A DNA stretch of 64,000 nucleotides from Verpa conica (Eukaryota > Ascomycota > Pezizomycetes > Pezizales > Morchellaceae). The position numbers and the translations under genes are program-made. Below are positions 50,018-60,100 of this stretch, in pieces (positions within the stretch are counted from its first letter, which is position 1; each line of letters starts with the position of its first letter). The notes beneath the pieces were generated by a model. The model saw only the letters and a list, made by a program, of their open reading frames with translations. It did not search any database and was not told where the DNA came from. The stretch is from positions 1,178,001 through 1,242,000 of the forward strand of contig JAUFSD010000004.1 in assembly GCA_033030425.1 (NCBI GenBank). The letters are read 5' to 3'.

Positions 50018-50158
50018 TTGGATGATAAATTTAGAGTCAGTTAAGTTAGAATAGATAGACTTTAATGTATTTATAGATGTGATTTTAGAGAAGGTAGTTG
50101 TAATATTCCCGACCGATGCAGAATTAGTAATTAGATACCATACTATGGGCTTTCGTTA

Positions 50159-50983
50159 TTATAGTAGCCCTGCGAATAAATCGTCAATTTCATCACCCCT
50201 TTTACGCTTCTTTTTCTTTGCCCGTTCCTTGTCGCTAGATTTCCTTTTAGACTTTATTTTTGGTTTCTCCTCCTTTTTGAGTGGTAGAGAAGGCATTCGT
50301 AGGGGTGATAGTGATGATACTGGCTTTACGTTTCTCTTTTTTTTCGTAGCTTTTTCGTCCCTTCTCTTTGCGTCTTTTACAGTAGGTCCCTCTTTACTGG
50401 GTTCTCCTGTGGGCAGATCCTCGACCGTCACCAGCACTTCGCTGAGTGTTTCCTTTTGAGTTACGACATTCTCGTCTTCTGCCTCTTCTACAACCTCCTC
50501 TCTCCTGACAATAGTTTCTCCGAGATCCTCCATATCCAATTCTGCCACAGTTCCCCCCCTGACAACCTCAATCCTTTTCTCCTCCTCTCCCTCCCCCTCT
50601 CCACCCTCCTCCTCCTCCTCCTCCCCAATAACCTTATGAACCCTCGCCAAAGCACCCAACAGCGTCAATCCCAACGGCGCAAACTGAGGATTTGCGACCA
50701 CGCTCGTAAAAGCCCTACCACACCTAGCAATCAGCTCCTTGTCCCAGTACCAGATTCTTTACAGAACATACGTATAACAGCTCGGCACCAAAACCCGTCT
50801 CATATACTCCACCCTCTTGTCAACTCCTGCAGACGCAGAGGGGTCTAGTAGCTTCTTAATACTACGCCGGAGCATACCAAGCCATTTCCACCATTTGCTA
50901 GAACGGTGCTGATTCTTGTTACGGTGGAAGAGGAGGTGGAGGAGGTCGGATTCGGCCTTGAGGAGGGTTAGTGTGAGGGCCAT
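50159..50983 (-). CDS. RMP1: RNase MRP protein subunit Rmp1
   Basis: Rmp1 is specific to RNase MRP, the nucleolar ribonucleoprotein that cleaves pre-rRNA at site A3. Two exons, 50983-50772 and 50714-50159, give 255 residues. Exon 1 has the family signature LLHLLFHRNKNQHRSSKWWK followed by WLGMLRRSIKKLL. Exon 2 continues AFTSVVANPQFAPLGLTLLG. The acceptor at 50715 was chosen because it joins CYT to AFTSVV in phase; nearer AGs give unrelated residues. The C-terminal half is acidic, then strongly basic (a Lys/Arg-rich nuclear-type tail ending RGDEIDDLFAGLL), probably disordered. The gene is convergent with GPI7, 141 bp from its stop. Confidence 0.85.
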
Positions 50984-51111
50984 GGTGGGGTATTGGAGAT
51001 TAGAGACTGTTGTCTAGGGATGAGATAGGTGTGATTACCCGGTTTTTCTTTTTCTTAGTGAGACTTGGCGTGCAAGCACAGCCACTACGCCCCTAAGGCA
51101 TTCTCTAAATA

Positions 51112-51296
51112 CAGTCACACCTCGCTATAAGAAACCTCGTTATAAGAAAAACCTTGCTGTAACAAAACTTTTTCCAGGTCAATTCTGATTTTTCTACACC
51201 AAATTTACCCTTGCTATAAGGGATATCTTCGGAAAACTTGCTATAAGAAACGAAATCGGCTGAGTTCTTGGCGTTTCTTATAGCGAGGTGCAACTG
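51112..51296. mobile_element. Pogo/Fot1-type MITE
   Basis: A 185-bp sequence with 24-bp terminal inverted repeats, 51112-51135 and 51273-51296, beginning CAGTCACACCTCGCTATAAG and matching at 22 of 24 positions. TA at 51110-51111 and 51297-51298 is the target duplication. The centre repeats the CTATAAG word several times. No coding capacity. CAGT...CTATAAG ends and TA targets fit the pogo/Fot1 branch of Tc1/mariner. Confidence 0.85.
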
Positions 51297-51556
51297 TATA
51301 TAAGATTCCCCTTAGGGACGTGGAATTATAAAACTAGTGTAACAATAGGCTTATCCCTTTGGAGCGAACGTTTGTTATACCATGACCGACAGGGGTCTAA
51401 GTTCCTTTTACCATGTCATACTATGTCTCTCTACCAAAACCCGAACATAAGTGCATAGGAACCCATAGATACCATGCTATAGCCAACATGTACGCTCAGG
51501 TAGTCAATTGTAACGGAGGCACTCCCACGGGGCGTTCCCCGGAAGTACTGCCGTAT

Positions 51557-51960
51557 AGTGTTTGTCACGGGGGACTCGGTCCCCCAAACTCCTCGGGGAA
51601 CCGCGCCAAGAAACCACCCCGAACCGCTCCACAGAGCGGGGCGGTTCCGGATATTGAGCAAAGGACGGGGGGAGGACCATGCATCTCGGGGCCCCAATTA
51701 GAGCAAAATCGATATATACAGCCTTTAGGGACTGCAATTGAGTTCCAAAGCACCGTGGGAGGCGTATGGAAGGCGTATGAATGGCGTATGAATGGCGGTA
51801 TATACATAGTGGTGCAGAAATAGGACTCTCCCCAGCGGGGAACCGCCCCAACCCGCCCCCCGGCCGGGGAGGGTTTTTAAGTCAAAATCTGCCCCCGGAC
51901 CCGTGGTGGGGCGGGCCCATAATTTTGGGAACCGCCCCGAATCGCCCCAAGACAAACACT
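51557..51960. mobile_element. Mutator-like non-autonomous insertion
   Basis: The 404-bp insert begins AGTGTTTGTC and ends with the exact reverse complement GACAAACACT. It is flanked by ACTGCCGTAT (51547-51556) and ACTGCCGTAC (51961-51970), a 10-bp target duplication with one mismatch, and the other inverted arm lacks it (empty site near 54050). GC-rich, with repeated GGGGCGGTTC-like words. A 9-10 bp duplication points to the Mutator superfamily; the short terminal repeat makes that tentative. Confidence 0.75.
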
Positions 51961-52339
51961 ACTGCCGTACGACAAAAAACCACAACCTCTCTTTCCGACG
52001 AAAAGCTTCAGCAGCAAGGCTTAGAACCGCTCGTCAACACAGAAGATCGACAGTCCTCTTATCAAATACAGGAATAAGGTTTTAGGTAGAGATAACTAAA
52101 GACTTTAAAAGGCTCTACTTCCAACGGAAGACAAACATCTTTAGTAGAGTATGTAAGAGTCTCTGAATAACGGTTGTTCGTTGACTAGCTAGAATGGTTC
52201 TGTCCTGGGGAAGGACGGGTTTAAACTATGATTTTGATGGCGAGCAGGCTGCCAAGCAGCAGGGGAATAATCCCTCCGTGCTTGTAAATCAACTGAGTCT
52301 AGAGCGCTTCTAAGAGCTAGCGGGGTCGATAGACCAACT

Positions 52340-53301
52340 GTGACGATTTAACCATCGTCATGACTAGTCTTAAGTACCTCTCCATATAGAAGCACCTAAG
52401 GATCTCCCTTGAGGGATAGGACTAGCTATCCTGTTCCGGTCAATAGATACTAAGGAAAGTCATTACTATGATAGCCCAATCCCTAAGCGAGCTGGCGAGC
52501 TCCTAGGACGTAGCGAAGCTCACCGTCGTTGGTATGCGACAGAGAACAGAGTAATGCGTCTGTAGCTTATAGCTACGGGAGATACTAGTGCAATGAGACT
52601 GAAGCAGTTGCCTCCATGAACAAAGTTAAGCTCCTGTTCCTCTAGGAGGAATAACAACGGCTTCGCTGATGGCCAACCTTATGGGAGGCCGAGAGCCGTG
52701 AGACGAGAGCAAAGCTATGCTTAGTAGTTAGGGCCGCCAGCAAAAGTGGTAATTAACCTGGCGGCGTCACAAATCGAACCATACAGGCTACGCCTTGTGC
52801 GTCGCCCTAAAGGTCCTTATGTGACGATCTAACCTTCGTCATGACTAGTCTCAAGTACCTCTCCATATAGAGACACCTAAGGATCTCCCTTGAGGGATAG
52901 GACTAGCTATCCCATTCCGGTCAATAGATACTAAGGAAAGTCATTACTGTGATAGCCCGATCCCTAAGCGAGCTGGCGAGCTCCTAGGACGGAGTGAAGC
53001 TCACCGTCGTCGGTATGCGACAGAGACCAGAGTAATGCGTCTGTAGCTTATAGCTACGGGAGATACTAGTGCAATGAGACTGAAGCTGTTGCCTCCATGA
53101 ACAGAGTTAAGCTCCTGTTCCTCTAGGAGGAATAACAACGGTTTCGCTGATGGCCAACCTTATGGTAGGCCGAGAGCCGTGAGATGAGAGCAAAGCTATG
53201 CTTAGTAGTTAGGGCCGCCAGCAAAAGTAATAATTAACCTGGCGGCGTCACGAATCGAACCATACGGGGCTATGCCTTGTGCTTCGCCCTAAAGTCCTTA
53301 T
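52340..53301. repeat. Two tandem 481-bp units rich in perfect hairpins
   Basis: Unit 1 is 52340-52820 and unit 2 is 52821-53301; they are the same length and differ at scattered positions only. Each unit contains a chain of stem-loops, for example in unit 1: 52341-52347/52354-52360 (7 bp), 52414-52419/52426-52431 (6 bp), 52562-52566/52572-52576 (5 bp), 52631-52635/52644-52648 (5 bp) and 52733-52740/52758-52765 (8 bp). No open frame. It may produce a structured RNA or be part of a SINE-like element. Confidence 0.85.
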
Positions 53302-53324
53302 GGATCAAGATTACCTCTCCGCCA
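53251..53324 (-). promoter_or_regulatory. tRNA-like internal RNA polymerase III promoter (A and B boxes)
   Basis: On the minus strand, TGGCGGAGAGG (53324-53314) resembles an A box with one base missing, and GGTTCGATTCG (53261-53251) matches the B box at 10 of 11 positions, 52 nt apart. The T-arm stem does not pair well, so this is not a working tRNA gene; a tRNA-derived SINE head is likelier. Confidence 0.45.
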
Positions 53325-53500
53325 CGTCCCCAGGTTGGACTAGGAACGTGGGAAAGGAATCTAAGCAACGGCAGGAATCGCCAGTGGGTTACCCTACCTA
53401 GGGGACTCTGTGTTTTCTAACACCCCCGAGGCGCCCCACTGTGCCACCCGCCGTTTGCAGAGGGGGCCCCCCTGAGTTGCTGATTCCCTAACAAAAAGAC

Positions 53501-53671
53501 AAGTTTTGGACCCCAAAAATAACCCCAAAACCGTCAGGAAAATTCGTCCAACCGAACCAAACTCAGAGGGTATATGGGGGACAGTGCTGCGAATCCATAG
53601 GTGCAATCGGATTTGAAATCGGACCATTTTAGCAATAGTTACAGAGCTTTTAGTAACCAACGCTTTTTAGT
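53501..53671. repeat. Inverted repeat arm X' (partner 54082-54250)
   Basis: This stretch is a diverged reverse complement of 54082-54250, so the right arm of the larger complex (53677-54075) is itself sandwiched between inverted copies. Shared words include GTGCAATCGGA with ATCCATAGG, and the run around GACGGTT/AACCGTC. No gene. Confidence 0.75.
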
Positions 53672-54081
53672 CGCTAGTCTATCGACCCCGCTAGTTCTTA
53701 GGGGCGCTCTAGACTCAGTTGATTTCCAAGCGCGGAGGAATTGTTCCCCCGCTTCTTGGCAGCCTGCTCGCAATCAAAATCATAGCTTAAACCCGTCCTT
53801 CCCCCAGGACAATCATTCTTGCTAGTCAACGAACAACCGTTGTTCAGAGACCCTCATACTCTTTGCTAAAGACGTTTGTCTTCCCCTGGGAAGCAGAGCC
53901 TTTTAAAGTCTTTAGTTATCTATCCATTAAATTCTTATTCCTGTTTTGCCTAGGGACTGTCGACCTTCCGTGTTGACGAGCGGTTCTAAGCCTCGCTGCT
54001 GAAGCTTCTCGTCAGAAAGGGAGGTTGTTGGTTTTTTTGGTACGGCAGTACTCCCCTGGGAGTGCCCCCGTTACACCAACA

Positions 54082-54250
54082 ACTAAAAAGCGATTGTCAC
54101 AAAAGACCTGTACTTTTTGCTATAGTAGTCCGATTTAAGGTCCGATTGCACCTATGGATTTGCAGCACTGTCTTCCATATACTCTCCAAGTTTGGTTTGA
54201 TTGAACGAATTTTCCTGACGGTTCGGGGTTATTTTTGGGGTCCAAAACTT
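54082..54250. repeat. Inverted repeat arm X (partner 53501-53671)
   Basis: Diverged reverse complement of 53501-53671. Similarity starts at ACTAAAAAGCG and ends in TCCAAAACTT. Origin unknown; possibly terminal repeats of an older element that was later invaded. Confidence 0.75.
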
Positions 54251-56006
54251 TTCTTTTCATTGGCAAGATTGCAAGGTCCTCTTTGAAGCCTCTGAGACCT
54301 CTGAGACTCAGGATACCCCAGATAGAAATCAACGTTCAAGAGATTTGTCTCATTTGTGATGTCTCAGATATCATCCACATGTTTCTAGAAACCTTCTCAC
54401 TATCTCCAGAGGCTTTAGGAGACTCCATGATATACTCGGAGACTGGGAGCACCTCTCTAGAGCTTTTGTGAGATCTCATGTAAAAGTACACAAGCCCTTG
54501 CTCTAGTGGGGACAGCAGGTGATGTCTAAAGAACTGGGACACTATGGGCACATCATGGACTAGAAGACTGGAAAGACTGGGACTAGAGTAGGTACTTGGT
54601 AGTAAATACAAGTTGAAGGATAGAGAACTAAAACTAAGAACTGGGGAAATGGCTCGATACTTATAGTATGGCCGAAACATGAAAGAGAAGGGGCTGACAC
54701 GCGTAGCGTGTCAGACTACATGAAACAAGAACATGATACGTGATATGAAACTAGAAGATCCTGATGACGTGGCAAGCCACGTCATCCCATACATGAAACA
54801 TAAATGAGACTTAGACATGAAACTGATATGAAACGGGCAAGGCTGACTGGTGGTCGAGTGACAATTTGTGACCGAGTGAGAACTGATGATTTGTCGTTTT
54901 TGACATCTCATAAAGCTTTACCGTCATCTCTTGAGGAATCTATATACCTCCTATTCGCCTCCTGTGTATCCAGATTAAGACTTTACTCACTATTTGGAAT
55001 GCTTTGCTCACAGCTCTAGTAGCTTTCATGATTTTGCTCTCTACTAGACATAGTCTGGCTACAAAATATCATTAATAATACTATTATTACAAAAGTCTAT
55101 AAGAATCTTCCAAAGCCTTGACCACAACTCTATCAGCAAAATTGAAGGTTTCTCTCAGATGCATCAGATGCATCAGCAAAAAAAAAAAAACTCTCTGGGA
55201 GATTTTCGTCGCCCAGGCGGAGAAAGTTCGCCCCGCTCTCCTGGAGAGCGCTGCCGACCCCTCAGCACCCGGGCGAAGGACCGTCACCCCCAGTCTCCTG
55301 GAGAGGTGCTGGTGTTACCCGGCCGTACCACATTAACGCGCCTGCAACCCCTCTCCCCCAGCACCCCCCACCCACTCACTACCACTCTATGAACCTATGC
55401 TAACTATTGAGAACAGCACTTTATAGCACTGCCAGCAGTAGCCCCCCCCCCCAGCGGCTGTACCGGTACGAACACCTCATGCATCAGCAAACTTGAAGGT
55501 TTCTCTCTGACGCATCTGATGCATCTGAGGCTTGGGATGCAGTTGGTGGAATTCGACGATCAGGAGACGGGATCTGTCTCAGAGACGCTCGGCTAGCTGT
55601 CAGAGCTCTCAGGAGAGCTCTGGAGACTTTGACCAAAATATTTGGAGCTATCAGGACACGTTGTGATATAAGCTGCGCTAAATCCTAATATCTCCGGAGC
55701 CCTTCTGACTTTGCAAGTCTAACTCGGGGGCTATCATGGGCTCTCTTGAAACTTCTTATACCACCTTCTGAGGCTCCTCTATGCCTCATACTCTTCACAT
55801 TTGTGTCAGGAATTGCTAAAGCTCTCCCGATGGCTCTGGCAGCTTTCGCAATTGCTTTATATGGTAAAAATATTATATTAAATACTATCGATAAGAAGTC
55901 TTAACCCCCCATTCCTCTTAGCTTTACAAATTATCCCTAAAGCAATCACCAAAGCTCTACCAGTTATTCTCACAGTCCTCCTCCTCCTCCTCCTCCTACA
56001 TGTATT
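54251..56006. other. Repeat-rich non-coding stretch
   Basis: About 1.75 kb with no gene. It includes a GC-rich 298-bp insert between 13-bp direct repeats (55168-55491), low-complexity GAGACTCC-like words at 54290-54480 and 55600-55630, and scattered AAAGCTCT words also seen in the flanking DUF6532-like remnants. Probably old, decayed repeats. Confidence 0.5.
55168..55491. mobile_element. GC-rich 298-bp insertion between 13-bp direct repeats
   Basis: ATGCATCAGCAAA occurs at 55168-55180 and 55479-55491, bracketing a GC-rich segment that starts with a run of A and is unlike its AT-rich surroundings. Flanking DNA (55132-55176 and 55483-55529) is a tandem repeat of about 43 bp, so part of the direct repeat may predate the insertion. 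Type unknown. Confidence 0.45.
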
Positions 56007-56820
56007 TTACCTACCTCCCACTATGTCCTCGCTGCTACCTGCACCAGTATCACTTTCCTCCACCCCTACTAGCTGCGCTTGAATGACCTGATCGGAGTCA
56101 TCGGGAGTTACTACTCCCCGTCCATGTCGAGTAACTGCTATACTTCCACGAGCTCTGCTGATATCACGTAGAGCTATCGCCAAAGCTATGTCATCCTCGC
56201 TCACAGCCTCTGTTGGTATAGACTCAGAAGTGCCTCTTCTTGCATCAATCTACTGTGTGATTAGCGCTGGATCTACTCTAGAGATTACTAACATACTGCT
56301 ATTTGAACTCTATGCTTGATTTCCGCTAGTATACTCTGTTGATTTATTAAACTAGGGCTGTTCCAGGTGTTCCTCATTCTCGTGAAGGTTCCTAGAGCCA
56401 TGGTGAAGTTAGCTAGAGCCATCGTAGTAGGAAAAGAGGTCTTACGAGTTATACCCTGATTTCCGGTATTGAAATCTGCTGGTTTGAGATAGACTCCGGT
56501 ACGCCAGGCCCGTAAGCAGTGCCATATCTCCGTTGCTACAAAGCACACCAATACCGGAGTGATCCTATCAAGGAACTCGGGATCTCTAGACCCAATCATT
56601 TTCGACCCTTCAAAATATTTGCTGTAAATAGTATCAGAAATCTCAGGTGCAAGAAACCTGCAAGAGCCAGTCTTAAAGCCATTAGAACCTTCATCAAAGC
56701 TCTCAAAGCTACCGCGACAAATCTTACCTGATAATTCTCCGGATTACTCAGGAATCGGTCTTTTTCTAGTAGATACTCGACCCTTGTTGCCTTCTCTCCT
56801 GGGTTTTTGCAACGGTGGAG
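56007..56820 (-). pseudogene. Remnant of a DUF6532-like gene, 3' part
   Basis: Minus-strand pieces read RVEYLLEKDRFLSNPENYQ (near 56770-56710), then DPEFLDRITPVLVCFVATEI with WHCLRAWRTGVYLKPADFN (56590-56450), which resembles the C-terminal half of the fungal DUF6532 domain, and a last 65-codon piece ending 56007. Splice phases do not close cleanly and stops intervene, so the gene is probably decayed. It faces the other half (62639-63688) across the retrotransposon. The domain assignment rests on resemblance only. Confidence 0.4.
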
Positions 56821-56825
56821 CCCAT
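56821..56825. repeat. Target-site duplication CCCAT of the chromovirus (left)
   Basis: CCCAT directly precedes the left LTR and is repeated at 62634-62638 directly after the right LTR. Five-base duplications are usual for Ty3/gypsy elements. Confidence 0.9.
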
Positions 56826-57193
56826 TTTCAAGGGGGACAGCGTGGGGACAACGTAGCCACAGGACACAACTAACTTAATGGCAAGGCAACTATCCGTTGC
56901 AAGCAAAATACCAAGAGTTTGTGATGTAGTCGCAGTGGGTTCAGCGATCGCGTAGCGATGTAATGATAAAGAGGCAGCGAGAAGAGAAAGCTTCTATTAA
57001 GTCTAACTGAAGAGACGTTGCGTAAAGAAAGAAGAGAAAACTATTACAGAGAGGGAGCAACGCTCCCTTTTTATACCCAAAACCCCGCTTTGTACAATGC
57101 CCTTGTTTCCATCCGTAACAACTATTACCCTACCTTCCTCCTTGTATGAGTCACGACGAGACTCACCCTGACGCTTCCGATCACTCCGTGAAA
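56826..57193 (-). repeat. 3' LTR of the chromovirus
   Basis: 368 bp, matching 62266-62633 except at 57171, 57175 and 57176 (A, T, T here against G, C, C). The pol stop codon (57181-57183) lies 11 bases inside it. Ends are TTTCA..TGAAA, not the usual TG..CA. Confidence 0.93.
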
Positions 57194-60100
57194 GTAGTCC
57201 CCCCTTTTAGTCGCGAGCTCCTGCGAGGCTTTAAATCCCAGGGTCCGGGTTTACCGGGATATCGTTGATGAAAAACGTCCACTGCTGCTGTTTCCTCATG
57301 ATAGGAGGCGGGCTCCCAGGAGGGTTGGTGATAGCCAGTCCACTTGATGTAATAGCTAGGCACCCCCCGGAGTATTTTTGAATCAAGGACCTCCTCCACC
57401 TCCCACTCTTGTTCTCCTTGCGTGACAACTGGCGGGGGGGGCGTTTGGACCTGCCCCGGCAGAGGGTCGGTGGCCGCTGGCTCCAACAGGGAGACGTGGA
57501 ATACCGGATGATTAGGCATGGTGGATGGCAATTTTACTCGGTAAGCGTAAGAGGAGACAATCGCTTCGATGGGGTATGGTCCAGCTTTCTTCCAATCCAG
57601 CTTTCGCGAGTTCCGGGTGGTCCTAATGTTGCGTAGGGACACAAAGACCAGGTCTCCTACTTGATACCGGGGGGCGGGGGTTCGATGGGCGTTGGTATAC
57701 TGCTCCTGTTTGTCCTGAGCCGTCCTCATCTGCGTACCTAGCCACTCATGTAGTTTACTCATTTGCAGAGCGAAGTTTCTGGCGTCTAATTCCGGGACTG
57801 CTTTCCCTTGGGGCGTAAGGCTAACCTGGAATCGAGGATGAAATCCGTAGTTGGCAAAAAAGGGGGTGGCTTTGGTGGTGTCGGACACCTGATTGTTTGC
57901 TGCAAATTCTGCCATTGGCAACCATTCGCTCCAGTCGTCCTGCTGATAGGAGACGTAGGCGCGAAGGTACTGTTCCATGATAGCATTCACTCTTTCTGTC
58001 TGGCCGTCTGTTTCTGGGTGATACGCCGTGGACATGCGTGCCTCGATCCGAAGATGCTTGCACAGGGTCTTCCAGAACTTGGCTGTGAACTGAGTGCCTC
58101 TATCCGACGTAATGTGCGAAGGTAGGCCATGCAGTTTCCAAACGTGATGAAGATATAATCTGGCCACTTGACTGGCATCGGTTGTGGTGTGACAAGGAAT
58201 GAGGTGCCGCATCTTGGACAGTCTATCCACGATCACTAGAATGGCGTCGAACCCGTTGCTTTCTGGGAGGCCGGTGACGAAGTCCATTGATACTTCCCTC
58301 CATGGTTGTTCGGGGATGGGTAGGGGGCGTAGGACTCCATATTTCCCGTGCGTGTTTGTTTTGCTCCTTTGGCAGGTGTGACAGTTCCTCACGTACCTTC
58401 CTATATATTCCCGCATTTTGGGCCAAAAATAGTGACGGCTGATTAGTTCGAAGGTTCTTTCCCTACCAGGGTGTCCCGCTGATGGTGCGTCATGATGTTC
58501 TTTCAGAATTTGAAGGCGGAGAGGATCGTGATCGGGTATGTATACGAGGCCTCGGTAATGTAAAAGTCCTTGGACATTGGTACACTCGGCCAGGGAGATT
58601 TCTGGGGACCTCTTTTCCCCGCTGTCTAGCATGTTCAAGATTTTCTGCGGAAAGGGGTCAGTCTTCATTGCCTCTTGAATTGACTTTGTAAAGGTGACGG
58701 TCATTTCAGCGGGTTCGTTTGACAAAGTACCCGCTAACAAACTTAGCTTAGGATCCAAATTTTCCTTCTTCAGTACTGTTTGACTCTGGTGTCTAATCCT
58801 TTCATCCCCTTCTTCAGGGAGATCTCCTGATCTCCTTGTCAACGCGTCCGGCTTGCCTCCTTGTTTCCCAGGTCGGTAGGTAATCACAAAATTAAACCGT
58901 GAAAGATATTCTGCCCATCGTGCCTGTCTTCTATTAAGATTCTTGGTTGTCATAAAGTATTCCAAGTTCTTATGGTCTGATATAACGGCTATGGGGAAGG
59001 CTGCTCCTTCTAGTTCTGGTCTCCATTCCTCGAAACTCCTAATTATCGCTAACAGTTCCTTATCGTAGATCTCGTAATTGCATTCGGCGGGTGAGTGTTT
59101 TTTGGAAAAGAATGCTACGGGGTGCAGGATTCCTTGGTCGTTCTTCTGGGATAGTACTCCTGCGGAAACATAATCGGAGGCGTCCGTTTCTACCACAATA
59201 GCTTTCTCTGGGTCAAAATGCATGAGAACTGGTGCGGATGTGAAGGCCTTTTTAAGAACTTCAAAGGCTTTTTGGTGCGACGGAGTCCACACAAATGGAA
59301 CGTGTTCCTTGGTCCCTGGTTCCTTTTTGGATAATGCTGTAAGGGGTGCTGCCAGTTTAGAAAAATCTCGGATAAACCGTCGATAAAAGTTTGCGAATCC
59401 CAGGAACGCTTGAAGATCTTTGAGGTGTTTAGGAACTGTCCAGTCCATTACTGCTGACACTTTCCTTGGGTCCATGCTGATTCCGTCTGGAGAGATAATA
59501 AGGCCAAGATACGTTGTTTTCTGGCAGTGAAATTCACACTTTTCGGGTTTGAGTAGGACTCCGTTGCTCTGGAGGGCTTCTAGTACCTTCCGTACGTGCA
59601 CCCTGTGTTCTTCCAAGTTGTCGCTGTAAATCAAGATGTCGTCCAAATAGGCGGTGCAGAATTGGTCCAGAAATTCCCTAAGGCAGTCGTTGACGAAGTG
59701 TTGAAAGGTTGCGGGGGCGTTGGTGAGTCCGAAAGGCATAACGGTATACTCGTAATGACCGTACCGTGTTCTGAATGCCGTTTTCCACTCCTCACCCAAG
59801 GCCATCCTTATCTGGTTGTACCCCATTCGTAAATCCAACTTGGTGTACCACTTTGCTTTCGCGAGTCTGTCCAGGGTTTCTCTAATCAGAGGGAGCGGAT
59901 AGCGGTTTTTAACAGTTATTTCGTTAAGACCGCGGTAGTCTACGCACAGGCGAAGGGAGCCATCGGATTTTTTAACAAATAGTACTGGGGAGCCGGCGGG
60001 AGAGGAGCTGTCTCTGATAAAACCTTTCGCCATGTTATCTTCGATGTATTCTTTAAGGACGATAAGTTCTTCTCGAGTCATTCCGTACAGGGGACCAAAG

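Larger units (their letters stand above)
51509..54075. repeat. Nested repeat complex with long inverted arms
   Basis: The left arm 51509-52334 is homologous in reverse orientation to the right arm 53677-54075. The left arm is longer because a 404-bp element (51557-51960) has inserted into it; without that the arms are both about 400 bp and diverged by point changes and small indels. Between the arms lie two 481-bp tandem units and a unique stretch (53302-53500). No open frame of family character is present. Whether this is one transposon with long terminal inverted repeats or two opposite copies of one retroposed sequence cannot be settled by eye. Confidence 0.8.

Noticed and set aside
52340..53301. 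Group I or group II intron, or hammerhead ribozyme
   Set aside because: I looked for the group II domain V pattern, group I core elements and CUGAUGA..GAAA on both strands and did not find a complete set; left as an unclassified structured repeat.
53251..53330. A functional tRNA gene on the minus strand
   Set aside because: A and B boxes are present but the T stem does not pair and no acceptor stem closes; at most a tRNA-derived promoter.
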